Of a stretch of 64,000 bases of DNA, positions 57,548-64,000 are shown piece after piece; position 1 is the stretch's first letter, and each line of letters begins with the position of its first letter. The notes beneath the pieces were generated by a model. It did no database searches, had not been told where the DNA came from, and saw nothing but the letters and a program-made list of their open reading frames with translations. The stretch is taken from positions 1,240,001 to 1,304,000 of the forward strand of contig NZ_CP034929.1 in NCBI RefSeq assembly GCF_004014875.1. Reading direction: 5' to 3'. The translations under genes were made by a program, and so were the position numbers. Origin of the DNA: Nocardioides yefusunii (GTDB lineage Bacteria; Actinomycetota; Actinomycetes; Propionibacteriales; Nocardioidaceae).

Positions 57548-58153
57548 TCAGGCGCGCGGGTCCTCGATCCAGCGGTACTCCATCTGGGCGGCCGTGCGCC
57601 GGGCGTGGTCGCGCCCCACGAGCTCGGCGACGAGCTCCAGGGCAAGGTCGATGCCGGCGGAGATGCCGGCCGAGGTCCACAGCCCGTCGCCGCCCACCCA
57701 GCGCCGGTCGGTGACGACGTCGAGGTCGGGGAAGCGGGCGGCCAGTGCTGCGGCATCGTCGTGGTGGGTCGTGACGCTGCGACCGGCCAGCAGCCCTGCC
57801 TGCGCGAGCACGAAGGCACCGGTGCAGACCGACGCGACGACCTCGGCCGACGCGGACCGTTCGCGCAGCCACGCCAGGACGTCGTCGTCGGACTCGACCA
57901 GTTCGGTGACCCCGCCCGGGACCAGGAGCACGTCCAGGTCCGGGCAGGTGTCGATCGGGGTGTGCACCCCCAGCGTCAGGCCGCCGCGGGCCTGGACGCT
58001 GGTGAAGTCGGGGTCGGTGCCCACGCAGAGGACCTCGAAGAGCGGTTCCTCAGCGATCCGCGACGCCACCGAGAAGACCTCGAAGGGCCCGCAGGCGTCG
58101 AGCACCTCGACGTCGTCGAAGACCAGGATTCCGACCCTGCGGAGTGAAGACAT
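57548..58153 (-). CDS. DJ-1/PfpI family protein
   Basis: A 201-residue member of the DJ-1/glutamine-amidotransferase-like superfamily. Strand VGILVFDDVEVLDACGPFEVFSVA starts the fold; the nucleophile is Cys110 in ASVCTGAFVLAQAGLLAGRSVTTHH. It resembles isonitrile hydratase and the sensor domain of GlxA-type AraC regulators, but has no DNA-binding domain. The ATG at 58153 overlaps the stop of the upstream zinc-finger-like gene (ATGA). Confidence 0.92.
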   Translation of the reverse strand: MSSLRRVGILVFDDVEVLDACGPFEVFSVASRIAEEPLFEVLCVGTDPDFTSVQARGGLTLGVHTPIDTCPDLDVLLVPGGVTELVESDDDVLAWLRERSASAEVVASVCTGAFVLAQAGLLAGRSVTTHHDDAAALAARFPDLDVVTDRRWVGGDGLWTSAGISAGIDLALELVAELVGRDHARRTAAQMEYRWIEDPRA

Positions 58154-58494
58154 CAGGAGTCCTGCTGCTCCGTACGGGCGCTGCGCTGGGCGTCAAGACG
58201 CTCGTGGGCCTCGGCCAGGTAGCGCAGGCAGGGGGCGTCGTCGGCGGTGAGGTCGGCGTGCTTCGACTCCAGGTGGAGGATCCAGCGGTCCATGGACGCC
58301 ATGTAGCCGTTGTCCTCGCCGCGGCGGTAGGTGCCCCAGGCGCGGGTGCCCGTGCCGGGGCGCGGAACCTCGCACTCGGTGCAGGTGAACTTGTAGACGA
58401 ACGAGTCGTCGTCGGCGAGGTCGATGCGGGCCACGGCCAGCGGACCGGCCTCGACGCCGGCCTTCCTCTGTCGGGCGGAACGGCTGGCGGGCAC
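58153..58494 (-). CDS. Small zinc-finger-like hypothetical protein
   Basis: A 113-residue protein of unknown function. It contains CTEC, then about 35 residues later HLESKH, a CxxC...HxxxxH pattern that could hold one zinc ion. A basic N terminus (SARQRK) and a charged C-terminal helix flank it. It is coupled by ATGA overlap to the DJ-1 family gene, so the products may act together; no family is recognised. Confidence 0.72.
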   Translation of the reverse strand: MPASRSARQRKAGVEAGPLAVARIDLADDDSFVYKFTCTECEVPRPGTGTRAWGTYRRGEDNGYMASMDRWILHLESKHADLTADDAPCLRYLAEAHERLDAQRSARTEQQDS

Positions 58495-58581
58495 GGAGAA
58501 CCTCGGTTCGTCGCAGGAGTGGGGGAACTCCTAGCGTAGAGGCGGGGAGCCGAATTTCCCTGCCGCGACGAAGGACCCTGC

Positions 58582-59142
58582 ATGACTCTGGAACAGCCCC
58601 GCACTGCACTGAGGGAGCCCGCGGGCGTCAGCGGGCCGGTCCACGACGCCCCACGTCGTGCTCGCTTCGCCAGTCAGGCTCCGCCGCGTCCGCCGTGGGG
58701 CAAGGTCGCCGCGGTGACGGTCACCGTGGCCGTGGGCCTGTTGCTCCTGGCCGGTCTCGGTGAGTGGAGCGGCCACCTCCTGCTGATCCCGGCAATGGCA
58801 GGAACGATGGCGCTGGTCGCTGCTGCGCCCGCGCTGCCGCTGGCCCAGCCCCGCAACATCGTCATCGGTCAGACGGTCTCGGTGCTGATCGGGGTCGGCG
58901 TGGGGTGGATGAGTCATTCGCTGTGGGCTGCCGCGGTGGCTGCGGCGCTCGCGGTGGGCGTGATGCTGCTCCTGCGCAGTGCCCACGCTCCGGCTGCCGC
59001 GACCTGCGTGCTCGCGGTCGAGACGACCACGGGGCAGGCGACGTTCGTCCTCTGTGCGCTCGCCGCTGCCGTGGTGCTGACGCTGACGGCATGGATCTCG
59101 GGACGCTTCACGAGGACGGGATACCCCACCTACTGGTGGTGA
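58582..59142 (+). CDS. HPP-family integral membrane protein
   Basis: A 186-residue membrane protein with four to five helices after a 35-residue cytoplasmic N terminus. The signature pieces are PLAQPRNIVIGQTVSVLIGVGVG and RSAHAPAAATCVLA, where the HPP motif reads HAP. In other organisms HPP proteins have been linked to nitrite transport; here there is no context for that. AAGGA precedes the ATG at 58582. Confidence 0.87.
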   Translation: MTLEQPRTALREPAGVSGPVHDAPRRARFASQAPPRPPWGKVAAVTVTVAVGLLLLAGLGEWSGHLLLIPAMAGTMALVAAAPALPLAQPRNIVIGQTVSVLIGVGVGWMSHSLWAAAVAAALAVGVMLLLRSAHAPAAATCVLAVETTTGQATFVLCALAAAVVLTLTAWISGRFTRTGYPTYWW

Positions 59143-59163
59143 GTGCTGGCCCCGGGGCGTTGC

Positions 59164-59946
59164 TCAGCAGTCGGTGCGCCCCAGCTGCGCCAGGCCGGCG
59201 AGGTCGCCGGGCCCGAACGAGGTCCTGCCGGTGTTCTCGGCGTTCATGAGTTCGCCGCGGTCCTCGACGTGCGCCAGGCCGACGAGGTGGGCGAGTTCGT
59301 GGTCGACGATCGCCTGACGTTGGTTGCCCTCGAGCGGGTCGGGCCCGTCGTACGCGTCACGGTCGAGCACGACCTTGCCGGTGACGTAGCGCAGCAGACC
59401 GTGGTGTGAGGTCGCGGTGCTGCCGCCGATGCCCGCCACGTCGCCGGCCAACTCGGGGACCTCCTCGGCGTCGGCCCATCGCACCAGCACGGGTGGGGGT
59501 GCGCCGTAGCCGCGCCAGGTGATGTCGTTCGCGGTGGTCGTCCCGACGCGTTCGAACCTCAGTCCGGTGGCCTCGGAGACGGTGCGCAGGCCGGTGGAGA
59601 GCAGTTCCTCGTGGTCGGCTGGTGCGCCCGCCGGGTTGAGGGCCACGCGGACTGGCTCGCACGGTGGATAGGTGACCGGGCGACCGTCGTCCTGGGTCTG
59701 CATGAAGGCGTAGGAACCGGTGGGCTCCTCCACCCAGGGGACGGTCCGGGCGACGAGGCGCTGGAGGCCTTCGAAGCTGGCGCCCGGGGAGAGTGCGATC
59801 GTGCCGAGCACGACGCTGCAGGCGAGCAGGCTCCCGGCCAGCAGCGGTGACGTCCTGCGGTCGTCGTCGGGAGGCGCGTCGAGATCCTGCGCCAACCGCT
59901 GGCGCCGGACGTTCTCCGTCATCCGCTCGAACACGCCCTCCATCAT
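59164..59946 (-). CDS. Membrane-anchored metzincin-type metalloprotease
   Basis: A 260-residue protein. One membrane segment (about 35-54) leaves the C-terminal domain outside. The zinc site is HELAHLVGLAH (His216, Glu217, His220, His226), with the spacing HExxHxxGxxH of metzincins, and the Met-turn is LMNAE (Met234). VRWADAEE, the SxHHG segment and the short C terminus match the small matrixin-like proteases of actinobacteria. The true start may be ATG 59922, eight codons later. The substrate is unknown. It converges with the HPP gene and is divergent from the sulfur operon. Confidence 0.85.
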   Translation of the reverse strand: MMEGVFERMTENVRRQRLAQDLDAPPDDDRRTSPLLAGSLLACSVVLGTIALSPGASFEGLQRLVARTVPWVEEPTGSYAFMQTQDDGRPVTYPPCEPVRVALNPAGAPADHEELLSTGLRTVSEATGLRFERVGTTTANDITWRGYGAPPPVLVRWADAEEVPELAGDVAGIGGSTATSHHGLLRYVTGKVVLDRDAYDGPDPLEGNQRQAIVDHELAHLVGLAHVEDRGELMNAENTGRTSFGPGDLAGLAQLGRTDC

Positions 59947-60019
59947 GGCCGGACGACGCCGGGACGCAAGGTTCGGAGTGGATGGCTTCGCAAAATCTCA
60001 CCAAAGTCCACGGTGTCAC

Positions 60020-60048
60020 TTGACTTAATGGTCACGAATGAATAAAAC
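60020..60048 (+). promoter_or_regulatory. Promoter of the thiM operon
   Basis: TTGACT (60020-60025), 17 bp, TAAAAC (60043-60048). The start of transcription should fall near 60055, only about 7 nt before the ATG of the short leader ORF. Confidence 0.7.
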
Positions 60049-60061
60049 TGCATACAGTTGC

Positions 60062-60232
60062 ATGCGACACGGGGGGTGTTGCGGCGCAGAGCCTGATCAC
60101 ACCTCCCGAGGAGCGCGCACCACATGGACACCATCACCTGGGCTGACGAGACCGTCCGCGCCGACCTGGCCGCCGTCCGCGAGCAGAGCCCGTTCATCTA
60201 CGGCCTCACCAACTTCGTGGCCGCCAACCTGA
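60062..60232 (+). CDS. Cys-Cys leader ORF (candidate attenuator peptide)
   Basis: A 56-codon ORF beginning ATG CGA CAC GGG GGG TGT TGC, that is, MRHGGCC, right after the predicted transcription start. It runs out of frame into thiM and stops at 60230-60232. Adjacent Cys codons early in a short ORF upstream of sulfur genes match the cysteine-responsive leader peptides described in mycobacteria, where ribosome stalling at the Cys codons exposes the next gene's ribosome site. That it works this way here is inference; an upstream ATG at 60038 lies within the promoter. Confidence 0.55.
   Translation: MRHGGCCGAEPDHTSRGARTTWTPSPGLTRPSAPTWPPSASRARSSTASPTSWPPT
60071..60107 (+). promoter_or_regulatory. 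Leader hairpin covering the Cys codons
   Basis: GGGGGGTGT (60071-60079) pairs with ACACCTCCC (60099-60107), nine pairs with one G-U. The left arm contains the first Cys codon; the right arm directly abuts the GAGGAG ribosome site of thiM. A ribosome paused at the Cys codons would open the stem. Confidence 0.6.
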
Positions 60233-60894
60233 GTGCCAACGCCCTGCTCGCGCTCGGCGCAGGCCCGGCCTTCGGTGCCGCTCCCGGCTGGACCGCCTCC
60301 TTCCCGGCCGGCGCGTCCGGTGTCTTCATCAACGGCGCTTCGCTGATGTCCGCCGCGACCCCTGAGCAGCTGCTCGAGGCGGCCGCGACCGCGCAGGCCG
60401 CCGGCACCCCGTGGGTGCTCGACCCGGTCGCCGTCGGTGCGGGCGCCCCTGCCTACGACGAGGTCATGACGGCGCTCCTGGCTCACAAGCCCTCGATCAT
60501 CCGTGGCAACGCCTCCGAGGTCGCCGCCCTGGCCGGTGGTGCCGGTGGCTCCGGCGTCGACTCCACCCTCGACTCCAGCGAGGTCGTCGACGTCGTCGCC
60601 CAGCTCGCCTCCCAGCTCGGCGCGGTCGTCGCCGTCTCCGGCCCGGTCGACTACATCTCCGACGGCACCCGCACCGTCGCCGTCCCCGGCGGCTCGGCGT
60701 TCATGCCCCGCGTCACCGGCACCGGCTGCAGCCTCGGCGCCGTCAACGCCGCCTTCCTGGCCGTCACCAACCCGTTCGACGCCGCCGTCGCTGCGCACGT
60801 CGTCTACGCCGAGGCCGGTGAACGTGCCGGTGCCCGTTCGACCGGCACCGGATCGTTCGCGGTCGCGTTCGTCGACGAGCTCTCGAACCTCTGA
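60124..60894 (+). CDS. thiM: Hydroxyethylthiazole kinase
   Basis: A 256-residue kinase that salvages the thiazole part of thiamine by phosphorylation. FIYGLTNFVAANLSANALLALGAGP, WVLDPVAVGAG, IIRGNASEVAALAG and VTGTGCSLGAVNAAFLA are ThiM signatures, the last holding the catalytic Cys. Length is normal. It is the first gene of the operon with the LLM monooxygenase and rhodanese-HAD protein, so its expression may follow sulfur status rather than thiamine; no TPP riboswitch is seen upstream. Confidence 0.95.
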   Translation: MDTITWADETVRADLAAVREQSPFIYGLTNFVAANLSANALLALGAGPAFGAAPGWTASFPAGASGVFINGASLMSAATPEQLLEAAATAQAAGTPWVLDPVAVGAGAPAYDEVMTALLAHKPSIIRGNASEVAALAGGAGGSGVDSTLDSSEVVDVVAQLASQLGAVVAVSGPVDYISDGTRTVAVPGGSAFMPRVTGTGCSLGAVNAAFLAVTNPFDAAVAAHVVYAEAGERAGARSTGTGSFAVAFVDELSNL

Positions 60895-60968
60895 CGTCTC
60901 ACCCCAGACATTCCCCGACGTCGGACACTCGGGTCCGGCGTCACCTCACCCCCTCCTGAGGAGATCCC

Positions 60969-62348
60969 GTGTCGAAGAAGCAGATGCACCTGGCAGCGTT
61001 CATGAACGCCGGTCCGCAGGGGACCGTCGGCTGGCGCCACCCCGACGCGGGCGACGGCTTCCTGACCGCCGCTCACTACACCCACATCGCGAAGGTCCTC
61101 GAGGACGCCTGCTTCGACATGGCGTTCGTCCCCGACGCACTCGCCGTGCCCCGCAGCCTGGGTGACTCCTTCGACCCCGCGATCCGTTACGGCTCCGGCA
61201 GCCCCCGCCTGGACCCGATGACGGTCCTGTCGGTGATGAGCGCCGTCACCACCCACCTGGGCGTCGCGGGCACCATGTCGACCGGCTACAACGAGCCCTA
61301 CAACGTCGCGCGTCAGTTCGGCACCCTCGACCACCTCTCCGGCGGTCGTGCGGGCTGGAACATCGTCACCTCCTTCCAGGACGCCGAGGCGCAGAACTTC
61401 AACCAGGAGAAGCTGCCCGGTCGCGAGGAGCGGTACGCCCGCGCTGAGGAGCACCTTGAGGTCACCACTCGTCTGTGGGACTCCTGGGGCGACGACACCC
61501 TGGTCCGCGACAAGGAGTCGGGTGTCTTCGGTCGTCCCGAGACCGTCGAGGCGATCGACCACAAGGGCGAGTACTTCCAGGTGCAGGGCCCCCTCGGTGT
61601 GCCGCGCACCCCGCAGGGGTACCCCGTCCTGATCCAGGCCGGCGCCTCCCCGTCGGGTCGCGACTTCGCCTCGCGCTGGGCCGACGTCGTCTTCTGCTCC
61701 CACGAGTCGCTCGAGTCCGGCATCGCGTTCTACGCCGACATGAAGAAGCGCGCCGCCGAGCACGGCCGCGACCCCGAGCAGCTGCTCATCCTCCCGGCGG
61801 CCACCACCGTCGTCGGCAAGGACGTTCGCGACGCGATGGCGAAGCACGAGTCGTTCTTCGAACTCGTCGACCCGATGGCTGGCCTGTCGCGTCTGGCGTA
61901 CCACGTCAACGTCGACCTCACGCAGTACGACCTGGACGGCCCGCTGCCGTCGCTCGAGGTCGTCGGCGTCGAGGGTCACTACCGCGAGGTCGTGGAGTTC
62001 GCCGAGCGCGAGAAGCTCAGCGTTCGCGAGATCGGCCGCTGGTACGGCGCCCGCACCGAGGGCAACATGATCGGTTCGGCCTCCGACATCGCCGACACGA
62101 TGGAGCAGTGGATGGCCGCCGGTGCCGCCGACGGCTTCATGATCCAGGCCTCCCACGTCCCGGCCGCCTTCGAGGACTTCGCCAACGAGGTCGTCCCCGA
62201 GCTGCAGCGACGCGGCATCTTCCGCACCGCCTACGAGGGCACCACCCTGCGCGAGAACCTCGGCCTGAACCGTCCCGAGCGTGGCGAGTGGCGCAACCGC
62301 GCCGCCTCCGCGCTCACCGCGAAGGCTGCAGCCAAGGACGGCGAGTGA
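60969..62348 (+). CDS. LLM-class flavin monooxygenase, NtaA/SnaA/DszA family
   Basis: A 459-residue FMNH2-dependent monooxygenase. GWRHPDAGDGF, HIAKVLEDACFDMAFVPDALAV, TMSTGYNEPYNVARQFGTLDHLSGGRAGWNIVTS and GYPVLIQAGASPSGRDFASRWADVVF are the subfamily hallmarks. Relatives oxidise nitrilotriacetate, dibenzothiophene sulfone, or other carbon-sulfur and carbon-nitrogen compounds. With a sulfurtransferase next to it, cleavage of an organosulfur compound is the likeliest role. A flavin reductase must come from elsewhere. GTG 60969 has GAGGAG 5-8 nt upstream. Confidence 0.95.
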   Translation: MSKKQMHLAAFMNAGPQGTVGWRHPDAGDGFLTAAHYTHIAKVLEDACFDMAFVPDALAVPRSLGDSFDPAIRYGSGSPRLDPMTVLSVMSAVTTHLGVAGTMSTGYNEPYNVARQFGTLDHLSGGRAGWNIVTSFQDAEAQNFNQEKLPGREERYARAEEHLEVTTRLWDSWGDDTLVRDKESGVFGRPETVEAIDHKGEYFQVQGPLGVPRTPQGYPVLIQAGASPSGRDFASRWADVVFCSHESLESGIAFYADMKKRAAEHGRDPEQLLILPAATTVVGKDVRDAMAKHESFFELVDPMAGLSRLAYHVNVDLTQYDLDGPLPSLEVVGVEGHYREVVEFAEREKLSVREIGRWYGARTEGNMIGSASDIADTMEQWMAAGAADGFMIQASHVPAAFEDFANEVVPELQRRGIFRTAYEGTTLRENLGLNRPERGEWRNRAASALTAKAAAKDGE

Positions 62349-62352
62349 ACTG

Positions 62353-63927
62353 ATGGGCTCGGTCCACGAGTCCCCGCTGGTCTCCGCCGACTGGCTCCTG
62401 AACCACCTGCAGGACGCTGACGTGGTGGTCCTCGACGCGAGCATCACCCGCGGCGAGGACGCCACCGGCGCCACCGTCTTCAGCGACGGATCGGCGACGG
62501 TGCGCGCCGCCCGGATCGCAGGCGCGGTCTTCGCCGACCTGTTCCGCGTCTGGTCCGACCCCGAGGGGGAGTACGGCTTCACCCGGCCGAGCGCCGAGCA
62601 GGTGCAGGCCGCGGCGCGTGCCGCCGGGATCTCGCCCGACTCCACCGTCGTCGTCTACGACCAGCTCAGCGGGGCCTACGCCGCGCGGCTCTGGTTCGTG
62701 CTGCGCTCATGGGGCTTCACCGGAGTGAAGCTGCTCGACGGTGGCTTCGCGGCATGGACCGCAGCCGGTGGCCCGGTGGAGTCCGGCGACCTCGTGCTCC
62801 CGACGCCCGGGTCAGGGTTCGCCCCCGTCGACGCCGGTCTCTTCGCCGATCTCGACGAGGTCCGTGCGATTGCTCTCGGCGACCGTGCTGAGGCGGCCCG
62901 GCTGGTCTGCGCGCTGCGTCGTCCCGAGTTCGAGGGCGACCCCGCGCGTGAACGCTCGGGCCACATCCCCGGCAGCGTCAACGTCCCCTACCCGGACCTG
63001 CTCAACGAGGACGGCACCGTCTCCGTCGAGCGCACCCGCGCGCTCGCCGCTGCACGGGACCTCGACTCCGACGTCCCGGTGCTGGCCTACTGCGGCGGTG
63101 GCGTGAACGCGTCAGGCCTCGCGGTCGCCTTCGCGGAGGCCGGGCTGCCGTTGCCGCGTGTCTACGACGCCTCGATGAACGAGTGGCGTGCCCATATCGA
63201 GTTGCCCGTCGTCCTCGGTCCCAGCCCGGTGCAGCCGGCACCGGCTCGGGAGGTGTTGGTGGTCTTCGACATCGACGGCACGTTGCTGCACTCCGACGGT
63301 GCTCACAACGAGCTGATCACCGTCGTCCAGGCGCGTCACGGTCTGGACGCCACGATCAAGCCGTTCGGCACCTACACGCACTACACCGACTGGTGTGTGA
63401 TCGACGAGGTCCACACCGCGACGCACGGCACCCCGGCTCCGGCCGAGCTGCTGGCCCGTCTCGACGACGAGTACGCCGCAGCACTCGACGCCCATCTGGC
63501 CACCACCGAGGTGGCCGAGGTCGCGGGTGCCCGGGCCCTGCTCGCCGAACTCGACGCGATGGCGGGCGTCCACGTGGCGTTCGCGACCGGGTCGCTGCGC
63601 GGCATGGCGCGGCGCAAGCTCGGACTGGTCGGCGTCGACGCGGACTCCGCTGTGCTGTCGACGTCGCTGGAGCACTACAGCCGTGAGGAGATCGTCCGCG
63701 GGGCGATTGAGGAGACCGTGCGTCGGGTCGGTCACGACCGTCTCAACGTGGTGATCCTCGGTGACGGTGCCTGGGACGAGAAGACCGCGCTTGGTCTGGG
63801 GATCCCGTTCGTCGGGCTGGCCACGGGAGCGTGCAGCTTCGACCACGACGCCGTGCTGGTCCTGGTGGACTTCGCCGACGTCACGGCCAAGGACCTCGTG
63901 GACCTGGCGCGGCGCTGGCCGCGCTGA
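62353..63927 (+). CDS. Rhodanese-type sulfurtransferase fused to a HAD phosphatase domain
   Basis: A 524-residue two-part protein. Residues 1-285 form tandem rhodanese domains: an inactive first domain (DARSVAEF-type position reads VVYDQLSGAYAARLWF, no Cys) and a second with active Cys247 in LAYCGGGVNASG. Residues 300-524 are a HAD hydrolase: FDIDGTLLHSDG (Asp306, Asp308), VAFATGSLRG, and VVILGDGAWDEKTA. No stop or frameshift lies between; the LGPSPVQPAPAREVL linker is continuous. Sulfurtransferase-HAD fusions are unusual. ATG 62353 is 4 bp after the LLM stop, so the genes are co-translated. Confidence 0.9.
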   Translation: MGSVHESPLVSADWLLNHLQDADVVVLDASITRGEDATGATVFSDGSATVRAARIAGAVFADLFRVWSDPEGEYGFTRPSAEQVQAAARAAGISPDSTVVVYDQLSGAYAARLWFVLRSWGFTGVKLLDGGFAAWTAAGGPVESGDLVLPTPGSGFAPVDAGLFADLDEVRAIALGDRAEAARLVCALRRPEFEGDPARERSGHIPGSVNVPYPDLLNEDGTVSVERTRALAAARDLDSDVPVLAYCGGGVNASGLAVAFAEAGLPLPRVYDASMNEWRAHIELPVVLGPSPVQPAPAREVLVVFDIDGTLLHSDGAHNELITVVQARHGLDATIKPFGTYTHYTDWCVIDEVHTATHGTPAPAELLARLDDEYAAALDAHLATTEVAEVAGARALLAELDAMAGVHVAFATGSLRGMARRKLGLVGVDADSAVLSTSLEHYSREEIVRGAIEETVRRVGHDRLNVVILGDGAWDEKTALGLGIPFVGLATGACSFDHDAVLVLVDFADVTAKDLVDLARRWPR

Positions 63928-63948
63928 CGACTGCGCTGTACCGACACG

Positions 63949-63991
63949 GAGCCGCCCCGGGACAGCACGTACCGGTTTATCGGGGTGGCTC
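63949..63991 (+). terminator. Terminator of the sulfur operon
   Basis: GAGCCGCCCC / GGGGTGGCTC, 10 pairs with one G-U and a 23-base loop, 21 bp after the last stop. Confidence 0.6.
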
Positions 63992-64000
63992 TGGAACACT

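Noticed and set aside
60049..60123. TPP riboswitch upstream of thiM
   Set aside because: The CTGAGA and ACC...CCTGAT core with its helices is not present; the leader is too short and instead holds a Cys-Cys ORF and hairpin.

Overview
The window is high-GC DNA (stop-poor reading frames on both strands, C/G-ending codons, many GTG starts) from an actinobacterium. The fatty-acid-synthesis/pyruvate-dehydrogenase neighbourhood (accD, fabF, acpP, fabH, fabD, a FasR-like regulator, aceE, DUF3052, ahpE, with DUF3145 nearby) follows the arrangement known from Mycobacterium and Streptomyces. The tRNA-free 16S-23S spacer and overall gene content fit a Nocardioidaceae-type organism, but the family is an inference; the 16S gene at 17749-19267 would settle it.

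Layout. 1-1770: right end of an integrated element (partial ORF, a small actinophage-type protein, a tyrosine integrase, a 40-bp tRNA-Asn 3' remnant as attachment site) followed by an intact tRNA-Asn. 1788-13400: envelope and signalling genes: a surface repeat protein, a GH6 glycosidase lipoprotein, and a minus-strand series of LuxR-type ATPase regulator, histidine kinase, GT2 glycosyltransferase, two lipoproteins and a response regulator, then a phospholipase D. 13500-24700: tRNA-Met-type gene, Ser/Thr kinase, tyrS, a complete 16S-23S-5S rRNA operon with promoter, processing stems and terminator, and an RGG-rich TPR protein. 24900-38800: DUF3145, the FAS-II operon with its regulator, aceE, DUF3052, an acyl-CoA synthetase and AhpE. 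39000-44200: HAD phosphatase, tRNA-Val, then a signalling cluster in which two acidic low-complexity secreted or anchored proteins flank a kinase and a two-component system. 44300-50200: Nif3, zinc-ribbon protein, YaaA, an RNase R-like enzyme, nitroreductase and an unknown protein. 50200-59950: arsenic resistance (acr3-arsM/arsR), gluconate uptake (gntK-gntP), an MFS pump with a MarR regulator, gamma carbonic anhydrase, DJ-1 family protein, HPP membrane protein and a membrane-anchored metalloprotease. 60000-63950: an apparent sulfur-linked operon (thiM, LLM monooxygenase, rhodanese-HAD fusion) preceded by a short upstream ORF with adjacent cysteine codons and a hairpin, which looks like a cysteine-responsive attenuator.

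The most notable signals are the Cys-Cys leader ORF at 60062, the TNDV-repeat/kinase/two-component cluster at 40162-44139, the rhodanese-HAD fusion, the RGG-TPR protein beside the rRNA operon, the small Acb2/Tad1-like protein in the mobile element, a probable CTG start codon at 45508, and a recurring pattern of a -10 box 6-7 nt before the start codon that implies widespread leaderless mRNAs.
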